Positions 56,761-64,000 of a stretch of 64,000 bases of DNA are shown piece after piece. Source of the DNA: Parahaliea maris (lineage in GTDB: Bacteria; Pseudomonadota; Gammaproteobacteria; Pseudomonadales; Halieaceae); the NCBI RefSeq assembly GCF_008064665.1, contig NZ_VRZA01000006.1:62001-126000 (forward strand), in the 5' to 3' direction. A program made the position numbers and the translations under genes. The first letter of the stretch is position 1, and each line of letters starts with the position of its first letter. The notes beneath the pieces are model-generated. The model ran no database searches. It worked only from the letters and a program-made list of their open reading frames with translations, and was not told the origin of the DNA.

Positions 56761-58467
56761 TCATGAGGGGATGCGTTCACGGCTCTTGAACCGCTGCTCC
56801 TGGACGAAGCGGGTTAACTGTTGCAGGGGAATGGCGGGGCTGTAGTAGAAACCCTGCACCTGGTGGCATGCCTGCTCCCTCAGGAAGCTCACTTGTTCGT
56901 AGGTTTCGGCCCCTTCGGCGATGACTTTCATGCCCAGGCGCTGCGCCATCTCGATAATCATGCAGCACACGGCAACCTGCTGCTGGTTGTGGGGCACTTC
57001 ACGGACAAATCCGGCGTCGACCTTCAGGGCGGAAATGGGCAGCTCGGTCAGGTGGGAAAGCTGGGAAAAGCCGGTGCCGAAGTCGTCCAGCGAGAAGGAA
57101 ATGCCCAGCAGCCGCAATTCGTCCATGCGTGTCTTGATGGCGGCGGGACTCTTGAGAATGGTGCTCTCGGTGAGTTCGAACTCCAGCCGTTCGGCCTCGG
57201 CGCCGGTGCGCTGCAGAATGTCTTTCACCACGCCCACAAAGCGTTCGTCCTGGATCTGGGAGAACGACACATTCACGGCCACGTCAACGTGCTGCATGCC
57301 TTTGTCCTGCAGCCAGTTGAGGGCGTGGCAGGCGTGCTGGATAACCTGGTAGCCGATGGTCTTCATCAGCCCCATGTCTTCGCATTCCTTGATGAACTCG
57401 CCGGGGCAGACCAGGCCACGCTCGGGGTGGTTCCAGCGCAGCAGGGCTTCCAGCCCCACCAGCAGGCCGGTGTTGAGGTCCACTCGCGGTTGATAGTGCA
57501 ACTCAAACTGATTCTTGCGTGCGGCTGTCCGCAACTCCGCGGCCAGCGTAGTGCCGCCACTCACGTCGAACTGGATCTGCCCGCAGTAGCGAATGAACTT
57601 GCTTCCCTGAACGGCCTTGGCCTGTTGCATGGCATTGCGCGAGGCCTCGATCAGGTCGCTGATTTCCAGTCCATCCTCGGGAAACAGGGCCGCACCGACA
57701 CTGCAATCGATCGACACCTGGTGCTCGTTCAGGACGACCGGGGTGGCGATGGATTGCAACATCTTGCCGACAATCAATTCCACGTCGGCAGCGGAGGCGA
57801 CGTCTTCGAGTATCACTGCGAACTCATCGCCGCCGAGGCGGGCGAGGCTGTCGGTATTGCGTAACTTGTTCTGCAGCCGCCGGGCCAGGGTCTGGATGAG
57901 CAGATCGCCGTTGACCTCGCCGTACTGGTCGTTGATGTTGGCGAAGCGGTCCAGGTTGATATAGAGCAGGGCGGTGCTGAACGAGTAGCGCTGGGAGCGC
58001 TCAACGGCGCGTTCGAGGTGGGCCCGGAATCCGGTGCGGTTAAGCGCGCCGGTGAGGCTGTCGCGGTTGGACAGCTGCTCAATCTTCAGCCGGGCCTGCT
58101 TGAGCTGGATGGCGTAATCCAGCACGCGATGTACCAGGCCGTCCTGAAGGTGTCCGCGCTGCAGGTGGTCCTGGGCGCCAATCTCACGCAGGCGGTGCGC
58201 GGTGTATTCCGTCATCTCATCCAGTAGCAGGATGATGGGGGCGGTGACCTGGTTTTTCTGGGCCAGGCGCAGCAGGTATTCGGATTCCGGCCCTTCCGCC
58301 AGGATCACCGCGTCCAGGTTGGCGTCGAGCAGGGCTTCCAGGGGGCGGTCCAGGTTGTCGTGGCTGGCAACAGTGAAACGCCGGGGCACGGCGCGCTCAA
58401 GACAGGCAGACAGCACCGCATGGTCTGTCCGGTTGTCCGAGATGATCAGAACGTTATGTTGTTCCAC
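56761..58467 (-). CDS. GGDEF-EAL protein with degenerate receiver domain
   Basis: The 568-residue protein has an N-terminal receiver-like region of about 120 residues. It has DNR at the acidic-pocket site and AVILAEGPES where the phospho-Asp should be, so the receiver is probably not phosphorylated. GGDEF is intact (residues 212-216) in RLGGDEF, and EAL is intact in LEALLRWNHPERG with DDFGTGFSQLSHL. It lies 85 bases upstream of the REC-GGDEF-EAL gene, and the pair may control cyclic-di-GMP together. Confidence 0.92.
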   Translation of the reverse strand: MEQHNVLIISDNRTDHAVLSACLERAVPRRFTVASHDNLDRPLEALLDANLDAVILAEGPESEYLLRLAQKNQVTAPIILLLDEMTEYTAHRLREIGAQDHLQRGHLQDGLVHRVLDYAIQLKQARLKIEQLSNRDSLTGALNRTGFRAHLERAVERSQRYSFSTALLYINLDRFANINDQYGEVNGDLLIQTLARRLQNKLRNTDSLARLGGDEFAVILEDVASAADVELIVGKMLQSIATPVVLNEHQVSIDCSVGAALFPEDGLEISDLIEASRNAMQQAKAVQGSKFIRYCGQIQFDVSGGTTLAAELRTAARKNQFELHYQPRVDLNTGLLVGLEALLRWNHPERGLVCPGEFIKECEDMGLMKTIGYQVIQHACHALNWLQDKGMQHVDVAVNVSFSQIQDERFVGVVKDILQRTGAEAERLEFELTESTILKSPAAIKTRMDELRLLGISFSLDDFGTGFSQLSHLTELPISALKVDAGFVREVPHNQQQVAVCCMIIEMAQRLGMKVIAEGAETYEQVSFLREQACHQVQGFYYSPAIPLQQLTRFVQEQRFKSRERIPS

Positions 58468-58701
58468 CCTTGCCCCTGAATGGTCTGCCGGGCTCTACAC
58501 ACCCGCTACCCTTGCCGTCGCGCGGCATTTGCTAATTCTTTATATAACATGAAGTTATACGCAGATTGTAAAACAAATTCTAGTGATAGTTTGTGAAAAA
58601 GTTGCAGGCGAGAGGGTGTTTTCCCCGCGTTCAGGGGGCACTCTGGGCGGTTGGTCTGAAAAGGGGCGGGACGCCGCCCCCGTCGGGGAGCGGCGAGGGC
58701 C

Positions 58702-59085
58702 TCAGCGCCCGGTCAGTTGCCGTGTGCGTTTCAGGTAGTTGCTGCCGTTTTCCAGTACACGGTCCCGTTGCAGTTGCTCCGAGCCCTGGTGCACTTCTTC
58801 GAGGTTGGCGGCAATGCCATCGAGCTCTTCTTCAATGCGCTCGAGGGCATTTTCAAGCGTGTAACTCAGCTGGTGGATTTTGCCCATGTCGGCATCGCTG
58901 AGGCTTTCCCCCTTGTCCAACAGGGATTCCAGGAATTCGTTATAGGCCTCAAGGTTGCTCAGGGCCTCCTGAATGGTGGCGGCGGGGGCGCCCTGGTAGT
59001 GGTCGAAGCGTTCGGCAGCGCCCGCCCCGGTGGAGAGCAGAGTGAGGGGGAGGGCAATCGCCAGCAGAGCTGCCGTGGATTTCAT
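58702..59085 (-). CDS. Small secreted DUF6746 protein
   Basis: The 127-residue protein has a signal peptide (ends GAGAAE). The mature helical domain matches the DUF6746 pattern ERFDHYQGAPAATIQEALSNLEAYNEFLESLLDKGES, followed by the long HQLSYTLENALERIEEEL helix. Its function is unknown, but homologues are commonly iron-linked small periplasmic proteins. A Fur-box-like site is 18 bases upstream of the ATG, so it is probably induced under iron limitation. Confidence 0.75.
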   Translation of the reverse strand: MKSTAALLAIALPLTLLSTGAGAAERFDHYQGAPAATIQEALSNLEAYNEFLESLLDKGESLSDADMGKIHQLSYTLENALERIEEELDGIAANLEEVHQGSEQLQRDRVLENGSNYLKRTRQLTGR

Positions 59086-59102
59086 GTTTGGGAGTCCTTC
59101 AG

Positions 59103-59121
59103 CTAAATAAGAATCATTCTC
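59103..59121 (-). promoter_or_regulatory. Fur-box-like site upstream of the DUF6746 gene
   Basis: The core AATAAGAATCATTCTC matches 13 of 19 positions of the consensus GATAATGATAATCATTATC, including the seven central AATCATT bases. It lies 18-36 bases before the start codon, over the likely promoter. Confidence 0.6.
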
Positions 59122-59168
59122 GCCAAAGGTAGGGCATTGCCGCCGGCTTTACAAGCGCCAGTGCCGGA

Positions 59169-59657
59169 TCAGCGGCTGCAGCGGAATACCGGGATGTCCC
59201 TGTCGGTGCGGGCCTGGTATTCGTCGAAGTCCGGGTAGAGGGAGCACAGGTGCGGCCACAGCTCGGCCTTTTCACTGGCGCTTACCTGCCTTGCTGTGTA
59301 GCTGTGCTCCTCCCCGTCGACCATGATCTCGACCTCGGGATTGGCCTTGATGTTGTAGTACCAGGCCGGGTTGCCTGGCATGCCACCCTGGGACGCTACC
59401 AGCAGCTTGTCGTCTCCAAGGGGCAGGTGGATCAGGGCGATGCGGCGGGGCTTGCGGCTCTTCGCCCCCAGGGTAGTGACCACACACACCGGATAGCCGC
59501 CCGGGAAGGTGTTCATGATACGTCCCTTGCTGGCGCGAAACCCCGCTACCTGTGCCCGAGTGGCCCATTTGAGGATAAACCGCACCAGTGGTACCTGCTT
59601 CTCGGGTATCGGGCGCACGTCTTCACGTCGGGTTTTTACATAGTCAAAGCCGGTCAC
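59169..59657 (-). CDS. Nitroreductase/deazaflavin-dependent (Ddn-like) family protein
   Basis: The 162-residue reading starts at a GTG at 59657 ([13 protein letters not shown]), preceded by AAGGGAACC. A longer frame upstream overlaps the nadA promoter region and has no typical motif. The sequence [52 protein letters not shown] is the Ddn/F420H2-dependent quinone-reductase-like fold. F420 use in gammaproteobacteria is uncertain. It is divergent from nadA. Confidence 0.8.
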   Translation of the reverse strand: MTGFDYVKTRREDVRPIPEKQVPLVRFILKWATRAQVAGFRASKGRIMNTFPGGYPVCVVTTLGAKSRKPRRIALIHLPLGDDKLLVASQGGMPGNPAWYYNIKANPEVEIMVDGEEHSYTARQVSASEKAELWPHLCSLYPDFDEYQARTDRDIPVFRCSR

Positions 59658-59778
59658 GATGAGGTTCCCTTTGTTGGTTTTATCGGCGAACGTCCAACAC
59701 TCTACGGCAGAATTTGCAGCGCGCCAATCTGTGTTAGAATTCCGCGCATCTACCCCCGATTTTCCTCGCAGTATCCTC

Positions 59779-60852
59779 ATGAGCATAGCGTCCGACAAAC
59801 TGGAATCCATTCGCCAGCAAGTGCAGTTTCACCTGGACAAAGCCGAGCACAGCCAGCTTTCACCCGAGCAGGAGGACGCGCTAAAGGCGCGTATCAAGGC
59901 GCAACTCGCAGAGCACAACGCGGTGATTGTGGCGCACTACTACACTGCGCCCGTGGTGCAGGCGCTGGCCGAGGAGACCGGCGGCTGTGTGTCCGATTCC
60001 CTGGAAATGGCCCGGTTTGGCCACGACCACCCGGCAGACACCCTGATTGTGGCCGGGGTGAAATTCATGGGTGAAACCGCCAAGATCCTGACCCCGGAAA
60101 AACGCGTGTTGATGCCGACGCTGGAGGCTACCTGTTCCCTTGACCTGGGCTGCCCCATCGACGAGTTTTCCGCTTTTTGCGATGCCCACCCCGATCGCAC
60201 GGTGGTGGTTTACGCCAACACCTCCGCCGCGGTGAAGGCCCGGGCCGACTGGGTGGTGACCTCCAGTATCGCCCTGGATGTCGCCGAGCACCTCGCTGCC
60301 AACGGTGAAAAAATCATCTGGGCGCCCGATCGCCACCTGGGCGACTACGTGCGCCGGGAAACCGGTGCCGACATCCTCATGTGGGACGGCGCCTGTATTG
60401 TCCACGAAGAGTTCAAGGCCCGCGGCATCGCCGACCTGAAAAAGGTGTATCCCGACGCGGCGGTGCTGGTTCACCCGGAGTCGCCGGCTTCGGTGCTGGA
60501 ACTGGCAGACCGGGTGGGTTCCACCACCCAGATCATCCGCGCCGCCCAGGAAATGGACAACGAGCGCTTTATCGTGGCCACCGACCAGGGCATCTTTTAC
60601 AAGTTGCAGCAGCAGGCCCCGGGCAAGGAATTCATCATTGCGCCCACGGCCGGCAATGGCGCCACCTGTCGCAGCTGTGCCAACTGCCCGTGGATGGCCA
60701 TGAACGAACTGGAAAGTCTGGCGCAGGTGTTCGAGCGCACAGACAACGAGATTTTCGTCGACCCGGTGGTCGGCGAGCGCGCCATGGTGCCCCTGCGGCG
60801 GATGCTGGATTTCGCGGCGGGCCTGAAGTTGCAGGTCAAGGGCAACGCCTGA
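59779..60852 (+). CDS. nadA: Quinolinate synthase
   Basis: The 357-residue reading starts at the ATG at 59779, since upstream in-frame codons overlap the promoter. It has [19 protein letters not shown] near the N-terminus, [20 protein letters not shown] and the C-terminal [10 protein letters not shown]. The cluster cysteines (Cys119, one near 207 and one in the last motif) are those expected for the 4Fe-4S cluster. It condenses iminoaspartate and DHAP into quinolinate for NAD. nadB/nadC are not in the window. Confidence 0.97.
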   Translation: MSIASDKLESIRQQVQFHLDKAEHSQLSPEQEDALKARIKAQLAEHNAVIVAHYYTAPVVQALAEETGGCVSDSLEMARFGHDHPADTLIVAGVKFMGETAKILTPEKRVLMPTLEATCSLDLGCPIDEFSAFCDAHPDRTVVVYANTSAAVKARADWVVTSSIALDVAEHLAANGEKIIWAPDRHLGDYVRRETGADILMWDGACIVHEEFKARGIADLKKVYPDAAVLVHPESPASVLELADRVGSTTQIIRAAQEMDNERFIVATDQGIFYKLQQQAPGKEFIIAPTAGNGATCRSCANCPWMAMNELESLAQVFERTDNEIFVDPVVGERAMVPLRRMLDFAAGLKLQVKGNA

Positions 60853-60879
60853 GCCCTCGCGGTTCTTCCCGGAGGGCGC

Positions 60880-62355
60880 TCAGCCCTCCATCTGCTCTCG
60901 CAAATCGGCGACGTCGCGCAGGCGCTGTTGAATCTTTGCCGTGGTGGGGTAGTCCTGGGTGGCCAGCTTCAGGGCGTAATTGAGCTGTTTTTCCGCCTCG
61001 TCCAGAATTCCGTTAAGGATGAAGAACTCTGCCCGTGACTGGTGCAGCCCTACGATGTTGCCCGACAGTCCCTGAACTTCCGCCAGCAGATACCACAGGC
61101 CGGGGTCATTGGCCTTGCGCTTGCTCTGCTCTACCAGGACCTCTTCGGCCACGTGGGCCTGTTGATTGCGCATCAGGGCCCTGGCGTAGGTCATGGTCAG
61201 GGGGTGGTTGCCTGGTGAGCGCTTGAGACGCTGGGCCAGCTTTTCCGCCGCCTTGCCCGGTTCGTTGCGGGCGATATCGATCTCGGCGTCGGCGATGATG
61301 TATTCCAGCCGGGATGGATCCTTCGACCAGATGCCGTCCAGCTCCAGTGCGGCCTCGTCGGTGCGACCCGCCTCTGTCAGGGCCATCACCAGCCCGTATT
61401 GCGCCGCCTCGTGAGAGCGGCTGTTGCCGTCCAGCTCACTGCGGAATTTCTGTACCGCTTCCTCCGGTGTATTGGCCAGCTGGTTCACCACCCGGGCGCG
61501 CATCAGCTGGTAGTTGAGGCTGGTCTCTGCCGGCTGTTCCGGGTACAGCCGGGCGCGATTGCGGGTGTCGGCAATACGGTTTTCGCTCAGGGGGTGGGTG
61601 CGCAGGAATTCAGGCACCCGGTTGCCACCGGCGTAGCGCGTGGCCTGCAGCATGCGCTCGAACATGGCGGGGGCGGCGTGAGGGTCGAAGCCGGCGTCGG
61701 CCAGGGTCTGCATACCCACGCGATCGGCCTCGGCCTCGTTGCTGCGGCTGTAACGCAGGGCCGAATCCTGGGCAGCGGCCTGGGCGGCGGACAGTGCAGC
61801 CATACCCGCTTCACCACCGCCTGCGGCCAACAGGACGAAGCCCGCCAGCATGGCGGCCAGGTTCAGGGGCTGCTGGTTCTTCTGGAATTCCACCCGGCGG
61901 GAAAAATGCCGCTGGCTGAGGTGGGCAATTTCGTGGGCCAGCACGGTGGCCAGTTCATCTTCGGTCTGGGCATACATGAGGAGGCCATTGTTGACCCCGA
62001 TCACGCCTCCCGGTACCGCAAAGGCGTTGATGCTGGCGTTGTCGACCACCACCAGTTCGATACGCCGGTCCTTGAGTTGGCTGTGGGTAACCAGCTCGTA
62101 GATCAGGTTCTCAAGGTATTCGTGCAGCAGCGGGTCGTCGACGGTGGGCACCTGGCTGCGGAAAATGCGCAGCCAGGTGCGGCCGAGCTGGTGCTCGTAC
62201 TCGGTGGAGAACAGGCTGGTGCTGGCTTCGCCGAGGTTGGGCAGCTTCAGGTTTTCCGTGCCCTGGGCCAGCACTGGTTCACACAGCGTTCCCGCCAGCA
62301 ACAGAGTGCCGAGGGTTCGGGTCAGGAGGCGCTCTGGCTTACAGCGGAACGGCAC
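60880..62355 (-). CDS. M48-family periplasmic metalloprotease, BepA-like
   Basis: The 491-residue protein has a signal peptide (ends VLAQG) and an M48 protease domain with HEIAH at residues 141-145. The third zinc ligand lies in NEAEADRVG near 205. A C-terminal TPR-like helical region runs from about residue 300 on. BepA degrades or repairs misassembled outer-membrane proteins. The pairing with a PerM-type permease and a TusA-like gene downstream of nadA is common in gammaproteobacteria and supports this family call. It converges with nadA. Confidence 0.92.
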   Translation of the reverse strand: MPFRCKPERLLTRTLGTLLLAGTLCEPVLAQGTENLKLPNLGEASTSLFSTEYEHQLGRTWLRIFRSQVPTVDDPLLHEYLENLIYELVTHSQLKDRRIELVVVDNASINAFAVPGGVIGVNNGLLMYAQTEDELATVLAHEIAHLSQRHFSRRVEFQKNQQPLNLAAMLAGFVLLAAGGGEAGMAALSAAQAAAQDSALRYSRSNEAEADRVGMQTLADAGFDPHAAPAMFERMLQATRYAGGNRVPEFLRTHPLSENRIADTRNRARLYPEQPAETSLNYQLMRARVVNQLANTPEEAVQKFRSELDGNSRSHEAAQYGLVMALTEAGRTDEAALELDGIWSKDPSRLEYIIADAEIDIARNEPGKAAEKLAQRLKRSPGNHPLTMTYARALMRNQQAHVAEEVLVEQSKRKANDPGLWYLLAEVQGLSGNIVGLHQSRAEFFILNGILDEAEKQLNYALKLATQDYPTTAKIQQRLRDVADLREQMEG

Positions 62356-62537
62356 GTGAAAAAACTATCCATCCAATTGAAACTCGACCGGCATTGTACG
62401 CCATGCACAGGGTGCGGTGTATGCGCGGTACTGATACTGCTGAGAGTAGTGCCAGCCTAAAAAGTTCAGCCTGTGTTGGGTGCTCAGGGGTGAATGGCTA
62501 TACTGGGCGCGCACTGATGACAGGAAACCCGCCAAAC

Positions 62538-62771
62538 ATGCCTTCGAGCCTCGTCCAGGAAGTGGATGCCACCGGCCTGCAATGTCCCATGCCACTCCTG
62601 ATGGCCAAGCGAGCACTCAACGCCCTGGCGAGCGGTGACCAGCTGCGTGTTATTTCGACAGACCAGGGTTCACTGCGGGACTTCCAGGTGTTCGCGCAGC
62701 AATCGGGGCACCGGCTGCTGGCCTCGGAAGATCGCGACGGCCTCTATATCCATCTGCTGGAGAAGGCCTGA
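62538..62771 (+). CDS. TusA-like sulfurtransferase protein
   Basis: The 77-residue reading starts at the ATG at 62538. Another start at 62517 would add seven residues and cannot be excluded. The signature CPMPLLMAKRALN, with the single active-site Cys in LQCPMP, is that of the SirA/TusA family. It carries a persulfide for sulfur relay in tRNA thiolation or for other sulfur transfer. A second ORF in another frame overlaps the end and is not real. It is divergent from the BepA-like gene and just upstream of the permease. Confidence 0.88.
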   Translation: MPSSLVQEVDATGLQCPMPLLMAKRALNALASGDQLRVISTDQGSLRDFQVFAQQSGHRLLASEDRDGLYIHLLEKA

Positions 62772-62775
62772 GCCC

Positions 62776-63858
62776 ATGCTGGACATTTTCAACAAGTGGT
62801 ACCGGCGTTACCTCTTCGAGGAGGAGTCGGTCCTGCTGCTGGTGTTGCTGACGCTGTCGGTTGTCCTGCTGATGACCATCGGCGATATCCTGGCCCCGGT
62901 GCTGGCCTCACTGGTACTGGCCTACCTGATGCAGGGGGTGGCCGGCCAGTTACAGCGTCACGGCCTGCCCCAGTGGCTGGGCGTGAGCGTGGCCTTCCTG
63001 CTGTTTGTCGGCGCCTTCTTCTTCTTCATCTTCGGGCTGCTGCCGATGGCCTGGCGCCAGTTACTGGCCCTGGCTGGGGAGATGCCGCGGATGCTGGACC
63101 AGGGCCGGCAGCTCCTCGGCGTACTGCCTGCGCGCTATCCGGAGTTCGTCAACCCGGAGCAGCTGAACCAGGTGATGGGAGTGGCCCAGAAGGAACTCGC
63201 CGAGTTCGGCCAGGCCCTGGTCACCCGTTCCCTCGCCAGTATCCCGGGGATTCTCACCGTGCTGGTGTACATCATCCTGATCCCGATCCTGGTGTTTTTC
63301 TTCCTCAAGGATCGCCAGGTCCTGCTGGCCTGGTGTGCAACGTTTCTGCCTCAGGAGCGGCCGCTGCTGCGCCGCATCTGGGGGGAGATGAACGTCCAGG
63401 TGGCCAATTACGCCCGCGGCAAGGTGCTCGAAATACTCATTGTTGGCGCCACCAGTTATATCGCGTTCACCTGGATGGGGCTGAATTATGCCGCCCTGCT
63501 GGGGCTGCTGGTGGGCTTGTCGGTCATCATTCCCTACATTGGCGCCGCCCTGGTGACCCTGCCGGTGGTGATGGTGGCCCTGTTCCAGTGGGGCTTCGCC
63601 AGTGAATTTTATTACCTGGTGCTGGTCTATTTCATCATCCAGGGGCTGGACGGTAACGTGCTGGTACCCCTGCTGTTCTCGGAAGCCGTCAACCTGCACC
63701 CCGTGGCGATCATCATCGCGGTGCTGTTCTTCGGCGGTATCTGGGGGCTGTGGGGCGTGTTCTTCGCCATCCCCCTGGCAACCCTGATCAAGGCGATCAT
63801 TAACGCCTGGCCTACCCCTGCGGATGAGCCGGCAACCATTCTTGAAGCAACGGAGTAA
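62776..63858 (+). CDS. AI-2E family (PerM-type) transporter
   Basis: The 360-residue membrane protein starts at an ATG three bases after the TusA-like stop. It has about eight predicted membrane segments in the family pattern, with a loop of roughly 90 residues in the N-terminal half, NYARGKVLEILIVGATSYIAF, LVGLSVIIPYIGAALVTLP and QGLDGNVLVPLLFSEAVNLHPVAIIIAVLFFG. Members include PerM and the putative AI-2 exporter TqsA, so the transported compound is uncertain. Confidence 0.9.
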   Translation: MLDIFNKWYRRYLFEEESVLLLVLLTLSVVLLMTIGDILAPVLASLVLAYLMQGVAGQLQRHGLPQWLGVSVAFLLFVGAFFFFIFGLLPMAWRQLLALAGEMPRMLDQGRQLLGVLPARYPEFVNPEQLNQVMGVAQKELAEFGQALVTRSLASIPGILTVLVYIILIPILVFFFLKDRQVLLAWCATFLPQERPLLRRIWGEMNVQVANYARGKVLEILIVGATSYIAFTWMGLNYAALLGLLVGLSVIIPYIGAALVTLPVVMVALFQWGFASEFYYLVLVYFIIQGLDGNVLVPLLFSEAVNLHPVAIIIAVLFFGGIWGLWGVFFAIPLATLIKAIINAWPTPADEPATILEATE

Positions 63859-63861
63859 ACC

Positions 63862-64000
63862 ATGCCGGTTAACCCCCTGATGCGGGGCTTCCAGCCCCTG
63901 CTACTAGTTGTATTGTCCCTGCTGTTTGTGGGGTGTGCTAGCGCCCCTCCCCGGGAGGTGACACCGGCCCAGAGCCCCAACGACGAGCATGCCTACCGCT
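63862..64000 (+). CDS. Lipoprotein, probable M16 peptidase, N-terminal part
   Basis: Only 46 residues are visible before the window edge. A lipoprotein signal with lipobox FVGC is present (Cys near residue 25). The following SPNDEHAYR fits the beginning of M16-type (insulinase-like) peptidases, which often have this Pro/Asp/Arg-rich lead-in. The call depends on the unseen remainder, so confidence is low. Confidence 0.5.
   Translation, partial: MPVNPLMRGFQPLLLVVLSLLFVGCASAPPREVTPAQSPNDEHAYR

Overview
The window is a 64 kb piece of a GC-rich gammaproteobacterial chromosome. Gene content and order (smpB, ratA-rnfH, bamE, fur, recN, hrcA-grpE-dnaK-dnaJ-dapB, nadA, a bepA-like gene and an AI-2E/PerM-type permease), together with many acyl-CoA, P450, LLM and TonB-receptor genes, suggest a marine aerobic heterotroph of the Cellvibrionales/Halieaceae (OM60/NOR5) type. 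The genus is an inference from gene content, not a sequence match.

Layout. Positions 1-6048 hold the end of a secreted metalloprotease gene, an AraC-type regulator, a TonB-dependent receptor and an alpha/beta hydrolase, probably an uptake-and-hydrolysis locus. Positions 6100-7500 hold REP-like hairpins, a broken LAGLIDADG homing endonuclease gene and, on the minus strand, the tmRNA gene ssrA, whose T-loop is split by a compact group I intron of about 253 nt. Positions 7674-11462 hold an Ldh_2 dehydrogenase, an N-acyl-D-amino-acid deacylase-like amidohydrolase and a TSUP permease. Positions 11761-15381 hold smpB, an NSS transporter, ratA-rnfH, bamE and fur. Positions 15650-17817 hold a P450 and an SDR. 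Positions 17875-27720 hold recN and the heat-shock block hrcA-grpE-dnaK-dnaJ, with dapB, a CnoX-like thioredoxin and a TIGR01777 epimerase.

Positions 27694-43229 hold a PQQ-type propeller protein, a DUF2235 hydrolase and an acyl-CoA/branched-chain catabolism region: HMG-CoA lyase, two acyl-CoA dehydrogenases, LLM oxidoreductase, SDR, aceK, two histidine phosphatases, TesB thioesterase, a tandem TetR fusion, Tag glycosylase and an enoyl-CoA hydratase. Positions 43226-54858, all on the minus strand, form an unusual accessory block. In transcription order it has a secreted S8 protease, a secreted protein ending in five SGYRWGIR-type repeats, two very large periplasmic-propeller sensor kinases in AT-rich DNA, and a degenerate ApbE-like protein. 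Positions 54870-59657 hold two GGDEF-EAL proteins, a Fur-box-preceded DUF6746 protein and a deazaflavin-type nitroreductase. Positions 59779-64000 hold nadA, a BepA-like protease, a TusA-like protein, a PerM-type permease and the start of a lipoprotein that is probably an M16 peptidase.

The two most notable systems are the intron-split tmRNA with its displaced, frameshifted homing endonuclease, and the repeat-protein/protease/propeller-kinase cluster, which could be a peptide-processing and sensing system. The second interpretation is speculative.
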